A stretch of 64,000 bases of DNA, taken from contig JAUNGD010000002.1 of assembly GCA_030524705.1 (NCBI GenBank), forward strand, positions 82,366-146,365. Reading direction: 5' to 3'. Positions 16,350-25,500 of the stretch are shown one piece after another. Origin of the DNA: Lachnospiraceae bacterium. GTDB lineage: Bacteria; Bacillota; Clostridia; Lachnospirales; Lachnospiraceae. Below the pieces are notes generated by a model, which saw only the letters and a program-made list of their open reading frames with translations, was not told the DNA's origin and did no database searches. How positions within the stretch are numbered: the first letter of the stretch is position 1; each line of letters opens with the position of its first letter. A program made the position numbers and the translations under genes.

Positions 16350-17759
16350 ATGCAGTCCGGACGAATGACAAAGGCGTCAGAAGAAAGACGGAAGAAAAAA
16401 CAGGAGCAGACGGTGGATATGCTGCACGGCCCCCTAGCGGGGAAAATTATCGTGTTTACAATTCCGATTATGATATCAGGAATTTTGCAGCTTCTGTTTA
16501 ACGCCGCAGATATTATTGTAGTGGGGCGGTTTGCCGGCAGCAATGCCCTGGCGGCGGTGGGTTCGAACAGCGCGTTGATCAATCTTCTGGTCAATCTTCT
16601 TGTGGGTCTTTCCATCGGCTCGGCGGTGACGGTGGCTTTTTATTACGGGGCGTCAGAGCTGGATCAGGTGAATGAGACGATCCACACGTCGGTGGCTCTC
16701 AGCGTGATCGGAGGAATCGTCTGCGGAGCCCTGGGCTTTTTTATCAGCCCGGTTCTGCTGAAGCTGATGGGTACGCCGAAGAATATCATTGGACAGGCAA
16801 CCTTATATCTGAAAATATATTTTCTCGGCATTCCGGCCATGTCGGTTTACAATTTTGGCAGTGCGATCCTGCGCTCCCTGGGGGATACGAAGCGGCCGCT
16901 GTATTATCTGGTGGTGGGCGGCATTACGAACGTTGTGCTGAATGTGATCCTGGTGGCGGCCTTTCATCTTGATGTGGCAGGAGTGGCGATTGCCACAGTG
17001 GTATCCCAGACGATTTCTGCTTTGCTGACGCTGCGGCACATGAGCAGAATGGAAGAGGCCATCCGGCTCCGGTGGAGGAGCATACGGATTTCCAGGGCAA
17101 AGCTTGCGCGGATTGCCCGGATCGGCGTGCCGGCCGGGATTCAGTCTACGATTTTTTCACTTTCCAATGTGCTGATCCAGTCCTCGGTGAACAGCTTCGG
17201 AGAGCTGGCAGTGGCGGGAAATTCGGCGGCCAGTAATATAGAAGGTTTTATTTACATAGCGATGAATTCCTTTTACCAGGCGGCGCAGACCTTTACCGGG
17301 CAGAACGTCGGAGGAAGGAAATATGAGCGGATCAATAAGGTGTTTTTCAACTGTCTTGCCATGGTCACAGTCACCGGGCTGGTGCTGGGAACGGTGCTGT
17401 ATCATTTTGCGTATCCGCTTCTGAACATTTACCTCCCGGGGAACGATGCGGCGATCGAATACGGAATCGCCAGAATGGGGATCATTGCGGTGACGTATTT
17501 CCTCTGCGGCATCATGGAGGTTTTTTCCGGGATGCTGAGGGGGATGGGAGAGTCGGTGATGCCGATGGTGGTCTCCATGATAGGCTCATGCCTGCTCCGG
17601 GTGGTGTGGATCTACACGGTTTTTGCAGCCCACAGGACGCTTCCGGTGCTGTATCTGTCGTATCCGGTATCTTGGATCGTGACGGAATCCGTGCATCTGA
17701 TTTGCTATCTGTACGTGAAGAAAAGACTTGTGGCGCGGAGCCTGCATCAGGCTGCGTAA
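16350..17759 (+). CDS. MATE family multidrug/cation antiporter
   Basis: A 469-residue protein with 12 hydrophobic segments in two six-helix halves. It opens with the family hallmark MLHGPLAGKIIVFTIPIMIS, then LFNAADIIVVGRFAG, and repeats the pattern in the second half (GVPAGIQSTIFSLSNVLIQ, then QNVGGRKYERI). MATE proteins export drugs or metabolites in exchange for sodium or protons. The ATG at 16350 follows GGAAGGGAAAG; the open frame extends 23 codons upstream, but that stretch includes the promoter. It is divergent from the ABC-F gene. Substrate unknown. Confidence 0.9.
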   Translation: MQSGRMTKASEERRKKKQEQTVDMLHGPLAGKIIVFTIPIMISGILQLLFNAADIIVVGRFAGSNALAAVGSNSALINLLVNLLVGLSIGSAVTVAFYYGASELDQVNETIHTSVALSVIGGIVCGALGFFISPVLLKLMGTPKNIIGQATLYLKIYFLGIPAMSVYNFGSAILRSLGDTKRPLYYLVVGGITNVVLNVILVAAFHLDVAGVAIATVVSQTISALLTLRHMSRMEEAIRLRWRSIRISRAKLARIARIGVPAGIQSTIFSLSNVLIQSSVNSFGELAVAGNSAASNIEGFIYIAMNSFYQAAQTFTGQNVGGRKYERINKVFFNCLAMVTVTGLVLGTVLYHFAYPLLNIYLPGNDAAIEYGIARMGIIAVTYFLCGIMEVFSGMLRGMGESVMPMVVSMIGSCLLRVVWIYTVFAAHRTLPVLYLSYPVSWIVTESVHLICYLYVKKRLVARSLHQAA

Positions 17760-17806
17760 AGCATAGAAGGCCGGCATATGGAATAAACGTCAGCTAAAAC
17801 ATGCAA

Positions 17807-17835
17807 TGTCAACTAAAATATAAAATAGGTTGACA
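17807..17835 (+). promoter_or_regulatory. BirA (biotin repressor) operator
   Basis: TGTCAAC (17807-17813), 15 bases, GTTGACA (17829-17835): an exact inverted repeat with the spacing of Firmicute BirA boxes. The right half overlaps the -35 hexamer of the bioY promoter, so binding would block transcription. A further isolated GTTGACA lies at 17883-17889, just before the ribosome site. Confidence 0.75.
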
Positions 17836-17858
17836 AATAAGAGCGATCCGTGTAGAAT
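17830..17858 (+). promoter_or_regulatory. Sigma-A promoter of bioY
   Basis: TTGACA (17830-17835), 17 bases, TAGAAT (17853-17858). The -35 is part of the BirA box. Confidence 0.75.
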
Positions 17859-17907
17859 ACTCAATGTTTCCTATACTAAAAAGGTTGACAAAAAGAGGAG
17901 GATTATT

Positions 17908-18456
17908 ATGGAGAACAGAAAGCTTTCTACGCAAAAGGTTGTGCTTACCGGTATGATGGCCGCGGTGATGGCGGTAATGTCACAGATACAGTTTCCGCTT
18001 CCGTCCGGCGTTCCGGTGACGATGCAGACCTTTGCAATGGCTTTGGCCGGCTATGTTTTGGGATGGAAATACGGTCTGGCATCTACGGCGGTATATATTC
18101 TGCTGGGAGCCGCAGGCGTTCCGGTGTTTGCCGGATTTTCCGGCGGCTTCAGCTTTACTACAAGTCCGGCGGGCGGATACATCTGGGGATTTCTGCCGAT
18201 GGTGGCCCTCTGCGGTTTTGGATTTGAAAAGAAAAACTATGTATGGCTGGCGGTGCTTTCCTTAGCGGGACTGGCCTCCTGTCATCTGTTGGGCGTAATA
18301 CAGTTTTCTCTGGTTACCGGGATGGGAGGAAAGGAGGCCTTCTTCGTGGCTTCCGTTCCGTATCTTGTAAAAGATATTGTTTCCATAGTGGGCGCCTATG
18401 TGGTGGCGAAGGCAGTCCGGGCGGGTCTGAAAAGCGCCGGCGCGCAGCTTGCGTAA
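17908..18456 (+). CDS. bioY: Biotin ECF transporter substrate-binding subunit
   Basis: BioY captures biotin in the membrane; it can work with the shared ECF module. The 182-residue protein has six membrane segments and the family signatures FPLPSGVPVTMQTFAMALAG, YILLGAAGVPVFAGFSGG and TSPAGGYIWGF. The start at 17908 has GAGGAGG eight bases upstream; earlier in-frame Met codons lie inside the promoter and operator. A BirA box controls the promoter, which supports biotin as the substrate. A DUF1284 gene follows 126 bases later, possibly on the same transcript. Confidence 0.95.
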   Translation: MENRKLSTQKVVLTGMMAAVMAVMSQIQFPLPSGVPVTMQTFAMALAGYVLGWKYGLASTAVYILLGAAGVPVFAGFSGGFSFTTSPAGGYIWGFLPMVALCGFGFEKKNYVWLAVLSLAGLASCHLLGVIQFSLVTGMGGKEAFFVASVPYLVKDIVSIVGAYVVAKAVRAGLKSAGAQLA

Positions 18457-18582
18457 GGGGATATCCACAAAAGAGCAGTGCCGGGAAACGAAACTTTCGT
18501 AAAAGAATTTCCGCAAAAGGGCAGTGCCCCGGGATCGGATTTCCGGTGAAAAGAAATGCGGTGAAGGAGGAAAGGCAACATC

Positions 18583-19050
18583 ATGGAGCTGCGTACACAC
18601 CATCTGCTGTGCATTCCGATGTATCAGGGACACGGCTACAGCGAAGCTTTTTGTGAGCATATGGCAAAGGTCATTGAAACGATAAAGGAGACGGAGGAAG
18701 CGATACGTCCTCTGGCCTCTCCAGATGTGGTTTGTACCCGATGTCCGCATCTGCAGCCCCCGGCGCCGGAGGAGGAGAGCAGCCGGAGGGAAAAGCCGGA
18801 GTCAGAGCTCTTGTTTCTCCGCAACCGCTACTGCGATCGTGAAAAGCAGATCTCCCGGAAGGATTCACGTCTGCTGGAAAGCCTTGGGCTGTGCTGCGGC
18901 AGAGAATACGGCAGGGAGGAGCTGAAGAGGACGGTGCTGTCCCATATGACGGAGGAGATATTCAACGCATCCTGTGGGAAATGCGAATGGCTGCAGCAGG
19001 GATTGTGCAGCTTTAGTATGTGGAAAGTTAATTTTAAAAAATATTTTTAG
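18583..19050 (+). CDS. DUF1284 cysteine-rich protein
   Basis: A 155-residue soluble protein beginning ELRTHHLLCIPMYQGHGYS, the hallmark of DUF1284. Cysteines are arranged as LLC, FC, VCTRCPH (about residues 49-56), YC, LCC near 106 and a closing CGKCEWLQQGLC (about 136-147). This spacing suggests metal or iron-sulfur binding, but no function is established. The region after the CPH motif (about 57-75, PEEESSRREKPES) is charged and low in complexity. Start by a good AAGGAGG site. A strong terminator follows directly. Confidence 0.75.
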   Translation: MELRTHHLLCIPMYQGHGYSEAFCEHMAKVIETIKETEEAIRPLASPDVVCTRCPHLQPPAPEEESSRREKPESELLFLRNRYCDREKQISRKDSRLLESLGLCCGREYGREELKRTVLSHMTEEIFNASCGKCEWLQQGLCSFSMWKVNFKKYF

Positions 19051-19052
19051 GA

Positions 19053-19078
19053 AAGGGGCTGTTTTTACAGCCCCTTTT
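19053..19078 (+). terminator. Intrinsic terminator after the DUF1284 gene
   Basis: AAGGGGCTGT (19053-19062) pairs with ACAGCCCCTT (19067-19076), a perfect 10-bp stem followed by TTTT. Confidence 0.9.
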
Positions 19079-19083
19079 AAACG

Positions 19084-19112
19084 TTGACAAGAGAGAAGGG
19101 GGGATGTAATAT
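19084..19112 (+). promoter_or_regulatory. Sigma-A promoter of the glycosylation pair
   Basis: TTGACA (19084-19089), 17 bases, TAATAT (19107-19112), directly after the terminator. Confidence 0.75.
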
Positions 19113-19173
19113 ATTGTTGCGTGCCCTGTGAAAACGGGATGATCTGTCAGCAAAAGGAAAGGGATATCAGGAA

Positions 19174-21378
19174 ATGAAAGAGCGCTGTAGCATATTAGCA
19201 TATCGGGCAGTATTGGCCATAGCATTTTTTTTCTGCATTTTTATATGTGCGGGAACGATCGGGACTGCAAATGATGTAGTTTTTGTAAATCTCTTCTCAA
19301 CTTCCCTGCGTTTTATACTTTTGGCGGCAATGACGGTGATGGTATGTTTGTTCATTGTACTTTTATACCGCTGTTTTGATGCGTTTAGTCGCAGGCCGCT
19401 TATTGTGGCATCTGTAATAATGTTTGGAATTATGGCGGCAGTTTTTGCAGTCATTCTTTTTAATTTCCGTCCGTCCATGATGTCAGATTCTTTAAATCTG
19501 TGGGATACGGCTTTGTATTTTGCAAAAACCGGGAAATGGCCCATTGAATCCTCGGCGCCCCACGCCTCGTATTTCGGAAGATATTCCAATAATTATTTTC
19601 TGGTGGTCTGTTATACATTTTTTTTCCGTTTCCTTCAGAAAATCGGGATCCGGGATGTCAGTCTTCCATTGCTTCTTCTTGCGGTTGCGGCAATTATGGC
19701 TGCCGTGGTCTTTACGTGGCTGATCGGTATGAAGATAGGTGGGCTGCGTGGGGCAGTGAAAATTCAGGCGTTATGTGTCCTGAATCCAGTCTATTACATT
19801 CTGGTCCTCTGGATATATACGAATGTATTCAGTATTCCGCTTACTATGGCAGTAATCTATTTTGGTATTTGTATCTATCAGGAGGAACGGGAATGGCGCA
19901 GGAACCTTTACTGTATCCTGTTGGCAATATGCAGTGTCGCCGGATATTTTATCAGGCCTACGATAGTTATTCCGCTGATCGCCTTTATTATATGCGGCGT
20001 CCTGTGGGCAGCCAGAAGCAGAAAAAATGCGTACAGGCTGCTGAAATGCGGGGGGCTGTGCCTGCTGGCAGGTATTGTGCTTTTTAAGGCAGTCTCCGCA
20101 CTGAATGACAGCTATTTTTCTACGGTTTCCGAAAGAAATTATCCTGTCACCCATTGGCTTATGATGGCTGCACACGGAAACGGTACGGTCAGAACCGAGG
20201 ATAACAATTATACGGGGCAGTTTAAAACAAAAGAGGAAAAAGTAAAAGCGACGACCGAAAAAATAAAGGAATATTATAGCGAATACAGTTTGCCGGAGTT
20301 TGTGTCATTTTTGTATAAAAAGCTGGTAATCTCCTGGGGACATGGGGATGGAGGAGATCTGCTGGGAAAATTGTCACAGGACAAAAAGATGACCAGGCTT
20401 TATTCCTGGATTTTTGGAGACAGATCGGATTTGTTCCAGCTTTATTGCTATTCCTTTTATCTGGCAGACTTATTTTTAATTCTGATCGCAATCTGGTCCC
20501 TGCTGAAAGAACAGTCGGTGAACCCGTATCAGTTCCTTTTTGTTCTTTCTTTTTTGGGCGGCATTTTGTTTTATTGCCTGTGGGAAGTCAAAAGCTCATA
20601 TACACTTCCCTTCGTGTATATTATGCTCTGTATCGGCATGTATGGCGCAAATGTGCTTGCAGGGAAGGTGGCGCTGAGGAGCCGCCAGAGAAAGCTGATG
20701 CTGGAACGTCCGGCTGCTTATGCTCTGCTGGCATGTATGTTATGCATAAGTCTTATCAGCTATGACAAGATGGTGAATACAGTTGTTACACGGCAGGATT
20801 GGAGCGTGCGCTGTGCTTTTACCCATTCTGTTGGCAAATACGGTATCGGCGATGGGGAATTACTGAACGTATCCCAGGAGTTTTATGCGCCCAGACCATT
20901 TAACCGGCTTGTGCTTCTGGGATTCGCGGATGAGGAGGCCAGAGTATCCGGGGACAGTTATATTATCAGCCTTCAGAAAGAAAATGGGGCAGAGGTGTAT
21001 GCCGGGGAGATCCATGCGGAGGAGCTGTCCGAAGAAGGAACCGTATGCCTGGATGTTGGTGAGATTATTCCGGATGGAAGAGAGAAATATATACTGAAGC
21101 TTTCTGAAAAGGAAAGCAACAGAGGAAAAATGTTTTTTAAGAGGAAAACAGGAAAATACATGGATATTTATGATGGCTCAGCTGTTGTAAACGGAAAAGA
21201 AAACAACAGTGATCTTTGCCTGCAGGTATACGGGGAATTTCAGGGAGAATGGTGCTCCGGACAGTTGGGAATACTGATCAACGGAAGCCTGTTTGCAGCA
21301 GCTTTTCTTTTGTATCTGTGCCTGCAGCATGATAGGAAAATAAATGAATGGATAAAAAGGTGGTGTGGCTGCGTTTGA
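19174..21378 (+). CDS. Polytopic GT-C type glycosyltransferase, unknown specificity
   Basis: A 734-residue membrane protein with about 12 hydrophobic segments in residues 5-525, one more near the C-terminus (about 700-720), and a long extracytoplasmic region between (about 530-690). The first large loop carries MMSDSLNLWDTALYFAKTGK, an acidic motif in the place where GT-C enzymes hold their catalytic Asp. Such enzymes transfer a sugar from a polyprenyl-phosphate carrier outside the membrane. The next gene, overlapping by 31 bases, is a GtrB-like GT2 that would make the lipid-linked sugar. Together they resemble a Gtr-type glycosylation pair without a GtrA flippase. The acceptor (teichoic acid, polysaccharide or protein) is unknown. 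Confidence 0.65.
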   Translation: MKERCSILAYRAVLAIAFFFCIFICAGTIGTANDVVFVNLFSTSLRFILLAAMTVMVCLFIVLLYRCFDAFSRRPLIVASVIMFGIMAAVFAVILFNFRPSMMSDSLNLWDTALYFAKTGKWPIESSAPHASYFGRYSNNYFLVVCYTFFFRFLQKIGIRDVSLPLLLLAVAAIMAAVVFTWLIGMKIGGLRGAVKIQALCVLNPVYYILVLWIYTNVFSIPLTMAVIYFGICIYQEEREWRRNLYCILLAICSVAGYFIRPTIVIPLIAFIICGVLWAARSRKNAYRLLKCGGLCLLAGIVLFKAVSALNDSYFSTVSERNYPVTHWLMMAAHGNGTVRTEDNNYTGQFKTKEEKVKATTEKIKEYYSEYSLPEFVSFLYKKLVISWGHGDGGDLLGKLSQDKKMTRLYSWIFGDRSDLFQLYCYSFYLADLFLILIAIWSLLKEQSVNPYQFLFVLSFLGGILFYCLWEVKSSYTLPFVYIMLCIGMYGANVLAGKVALRSRQRKLMLERPAAYALLACMLCISLISYDKMVNTVVTRQDWSVRCAFTHSVGKYGIGDGELLNVSQEFYAPRPFNRLVLLGFADEEARVSGDSYIISLQKENGAEVYAGEIHAEELSEEGTVCLDVGEIIPDGREKYILKLSEKESNRGKMFFKRKTGKYMDIYDGSAVVNGKENNSDLCLQVYGEFQGEWCSGQLGILINGSLFAAAFLLYLCLQHDRKINEWIKRWCGCV

Positions 21379-22370
21379 CTGACAGAAAAAGGCTTCCGGT
21401 ACTGTATATAATAGTGCCGTGTTACAATGAAGAAAAAGTACTTCCGGTTACGAGCGGGATGTTTCTGGAAAAAATCATCCGGCTGGAAGCGGAGAAAAAA
21501 ATTAGCGCCGGCAGCAGGATCCTGTTTGTAAATGACGGGTCAAAAGATGCGACGTGGCAGATCATTTCGAATCTTGCGGCGCAGGACGAGCATTACATCG
21601 GAATCAGCCAGAGCAGGAACCGGGGGCATCAGAATGCTGTGCTTGCCGGGCTGATGGAGGCAAAAGATTTATGCGATATCACCATCTCGATTGACTGTGA
21701 CGGACAGGATGATATAAATGCCATGGATGCCATGGTGGATGCCTATCTGGATGGCTGCGAGGTGGTATACGGCGTGCGTTCAAACAGGCAGACTGATACG
21801 TTTTTCAAACGTTTTACAGCGGAGGGCTTTTACCGCCTGATGAATTGGATGGGAGTAGAGGTAGTATTTAATCATGCAGACTACCGTCTTATTTCCAGCC
21901 GGGTACTGCAGGAATTTAAAAATTTCAGGGAAGTGAATATTTTCCTGCGGGGTATGGTGCCTCTGGTGGGTTTTAAAAGTACATCGGTGTATTATGAACG
22001 TGCAAAGCGGCTTGCCGGAGAGAGCCATTATCCTCTGAAAAAGATGCTGGCATTGGCGTTTGACGGAATTACAAGCCTGTCTGTCAAGCCTATCCGCATG
22101 ATCATGTCTCTTGGACTGATCGTAGCTCTTTTAAGCTTTGTAGGTATTATTTGGGCTGTTGTAGGTGAATTTACAGGGGCGACTGTTTCGGGCTGGGCGA
22201 GTACCGTGTGCATTGTCTGCTTTATGGGAGGAATTCAGCTGCTCTGTATTGGCGTGATCGGAGAATATATCGGGAAAATTTATCTGGAGACGAAGGCAAG
22301 GCCGCGCTATATTATCAGTGAAAGGACATATGACAGAGAGCAAAGTAGGGAAGACATTTCAGAAAATTGA
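21348..22370 (+). CDS. GT2 polyprenyl-phosphate glycosyltransferase (GtrB/DPM1-like)
   Basis: A 340-residue protein with a GT-A domain: LYIIVPCYNEEKVLP at about residues 19-33, LFVNDGSKDAT, the metal-binding SIDCDGQDD and later RGMVPLVGFKS with the YERAKRLAGESHYPL motif of the GtrB/DPM1 group. Two C-terminal membrane helices cover about 247-270 and 285-310. These enzymes load a sugar onto undecaprenyl phosphate at the inner leaflet. The gene overlaps the end of the GT-C gene by 31 bases, so translation is coupled. A start at the ATG 21348 gives a short basic extension before the catalytic domain. Confidence 0.88.
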   Translation: MDKKVVWLRLTDRKRLPVLYIIVPCYNEEKVLPVTSGMFLEKIIRLEAEKKISAGSRILFVNDGSKDATWQIISNLAAQDEHYIGISQSRNRGHQNAVLAGLMEAKDLCDITISIDCDGQDDINAMDAMVDAYLDGCEVVYGVRSNRQTDTFFKRFTAEGFYRLMNWMGVEVVFNHADYRLISSRVLQEFKNFREVNIFLRGMVPLVGFKSTSVYYERAKRLAGESHYPLKKMLALAFDGITSLSVKPIRMIMSLGLIVALLSFVGIIWAVVGEFTGATVSGWASTVCIVCFMGGIQLLCIGVIGEYIGKIYLETKARPRYIISERTYDREQSREDISEN

Positions 22371-22431
22371 AAAAAACTTTTATGTATGAAGAAAAAAACA
22401 AAAAAAGAAGGAAAAAACCAGATGTCTGAAA

Positions 22432-22460
22432 TGGACAAAAATCTTCATATGTGCTAGAAT
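22432..22460 (+). promoter_or_regulatory. Sigma-A promoter of pyruvate:ferredoxin oxidoreductase
   Basis: TGGACA (22432-22437), 17 bases, TAGAAT (22455-22460). A small hairpin TGAGTT-TACT-AACTCA (22484-22499) lies just before the AAGGAGG site. Confidence 0.65.
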
Positions 22461-22522
22461 TAAATCTGTATGAGAAGTAATAATGAGTTTACTAACTCAC
22501 AAAAATAAGGAGGAATATTCAA

Positions 22523-25500
22523 ATGGCTAGAAAAATGAAGACCATGGATGGTAATCATGCTGCTGCACATGCGTCATATGCGTTTACAGATGTAGCTGCG
22601 ATCTTCCCGATTACCCCGTCATCCGTTATGGCTGAAGCCACAGACGAATGGGCAACACAGGGCCGTCTCAACATGTTCGGACAGACTGTAAAGGTAACAG
22701 AGATGCAGTCTGAGGCAGGTGCTGCCGGTACAGTACACGGATCTCTTGCGGCAGGAGCACTGACGACTACATACACAGCGTCACAGGGTCTGCTCCTGAT
22801 GATCCCGAACCTTTACAAAGTAGCTGGTGAGAGACTTCCGGGTGTATTCAACGTATCCGCACGTGCTCTTGCAAGCCATGCACTTTCTATTTTTGGTGAC
22901 CACTCTGATGTTTACGCATGTCGTCAGACTGGCGCATGTATGCTGTGTGAATCCAGCGTACAGGAGGTTATGGACCTGACGCCGGTTGCTCATCTTGCAG
23001 CAATCAAGGGACGTCTTCCGTTCATCAACTTCTTCGACGGTTTCCGTACATCCCACGAGATCCAGAAGATCGAGACCTGGGATTATGAGGATCTGAAAGA
23101 AATGACAGATATGGATGCACTGCAGGCATGGAGAGACCAGTGTCTGAATCCGAATCATCCGTGTCAGAGAGGTTCTGCACAGAACCCGGATATCTTCTTC
23201 CAGGCAAGAGAAGCAATCAACCCGTACTATGACGCTATGCCGGCTATCGTTCAGGAGTACATGGACAAGGTTAACGCTAAGATCGGTACAGATTACAAGC
23301 TGTTTAACTACTATGGCGCTGCTGATGCTGAGAAGGTTATCGTTGCTATGGGTTCAGTCTGTGACACCATCGAAGAGACCATTGACTACCTGACAGCAGC
23401 AGGCGAGAAGGTCGGAGTTGTTAAGGTTCGCCTTTACAGACCGTTCTCTGCTGAGGCTCTTATCGCAGCTATCCCGGAGACCGTTAAGCAGATCACGGTT
23501 CTTGACAGAACAAAAGAGCCGGGCGCTATGGGCGAGCCGCTTTACCTGGACGTTGTTGCAGCTCTTAAGGGCAGCAAGTTCAACGATGTTCCGGTATTTA
23601 CAGGACGTTACGGACTTGGTTCCAAGGATACCACTCCGGCACAGATCGTTGCTGTATACAACAACACGACAAAGGAAAAATTCACTCTTGGTATTGTGGA
23701 TGATGTGACCAACCTTTCTCTGGAGCTGGGCGCTCCGCTGGTTACCACACCGGAAGGCACCATCAACTGCAAGTTCTGGGGCCTTGGCGCAGACGGTACG
23801 GTAGGTGCAAACAAGAACTCCATCAAGATCATTGGTGACAATACAGATATGTATGCTCAGGCATACTTTGATTATGACTCCAAGAAGTCCGGCGGTGTTA
23901 CAATGTCTCACCTGCGTTTCGGTAAGCTTCCGATCAAGTCCACCTACCTGATCCACCAGGCAAACTTCGTTGCATGCCACAACCCGTCCTACGTACGCAA
24001 GTACAATATGGTACAGGAGCTGGTTGACGGAGGTACCTTCCTTCTGAACTGCCCGTGGGATATGGAAGGTCTTGAGAAGCATCTTCCGGGACAGGTGAAG
24101 AAGTTCATCGCTGACCACAACATCAAATTCTACGTGATCGACGGTATCAAGATCGGTAAGGAGATCGGACTTGGCGGACGTATCAATACCGTTCTTCAGT
24201 CTGCATTCTTCAAGCTGGCAAACATCATTCCTGAGGAGCAGGCTATCGAGCTGATGAAGGCTGCTGCAAAGGCTACCTACGGACGTAAGGGCGATGCTAT
24301 TGTTCAGATGAACTATGACGCTATCGACGCTGGCGCTAAGCAGGTAGTAGAGGTTACTGTTCCGGAAAGCTGGAAGAACGCTGAGGAAGAGGATATTATC
24401 GCTAAGGCTGTTACAGGCAAGAGACAGGATGTCGTTGATTTCGTTAATACGATCCAGCATGCAGTTAACGCTCAGGAAGGAAACAACCTCCCGGTATCTG
24501 CATTCAAGGATTATGTAGACGGTACGACACCGTCAGGCGCTGCCGCATATGAGAAGCGCGGTATCGCAGTAGATATCCCGGTATGGAATCCGGAAAACTG
24601 TATCCAGTGTAACAGATGTTCCTACGTTTGCCCGCACGCTGTTATCCGTCCGGTGGCTCTGACAGAGGAAGAGGTTGCAGCAGCTCCGGAAGGACTGAAG
24701 ACTCTGCCGATGACAGGTATGAAGGATTACAAGTTTGCTATGGTTGTATCTGCTCTGGATTGTACCGGATGCGGTTCCTGTGCAAATGTTTGCCCGGGCA
24801 AGAAGGGTGCAAAGGCACTGGCTATGGAAAACATGGAAGCAAACGTCGGCGTACAGAAGTACTTCGACTACGCTGTAGAGCTTCCGGCAAAGCTCGATGT
24901 TATCGAGAAATTCAAAGAGAATACCGTAAAAGGTTCTCAGTTCAAGCAGCCGCTGCTTGAGTTCTCAGGCGCATGCGCAGGCTGCGGCGAGACACCGTAT
25001 GCAAAACTGATCACACAGCTGTTCGGTGACAGAATGTACATTGCAAATGCTACAGGATGCTCCTCTATCTGGGGTAACTCTTCACCGTCCACACCGTACA
25101 CCGTAAACGCTAAGGGACAGGGCCCGGCATGGTCCAACTCTCTGTTCGAGGACAACGCAGAGTTCGGTTATGGTATGCTTCTGGCTCAGAACGCCATCAG
25201 AGGCGGCCTGAAGACAAAGGTGGCTGCACTCCTTGACTGCGATTGCTGCGGTGAAGACGTAAAGGCAGCAGCTCAGGAATGGCTGGATACCTACAGCGTA
25301 GGCGCTACGAACGGTACGGCTACAGAAAAGCTGATCGCAGCTTGTGAAGCATGCGGATGCGACGAGTGCAAGGAAGTTCTGAAGGGTAAGGATTACCTCA
25401 GCAAGAAGTCCCAGTGGATCTTCGGTGGTGACGGATGGGCATACGATATCGGATTCGGCGGCGTTGACCACGTTCTTGCCAGCGGACAGGATATCAACAT

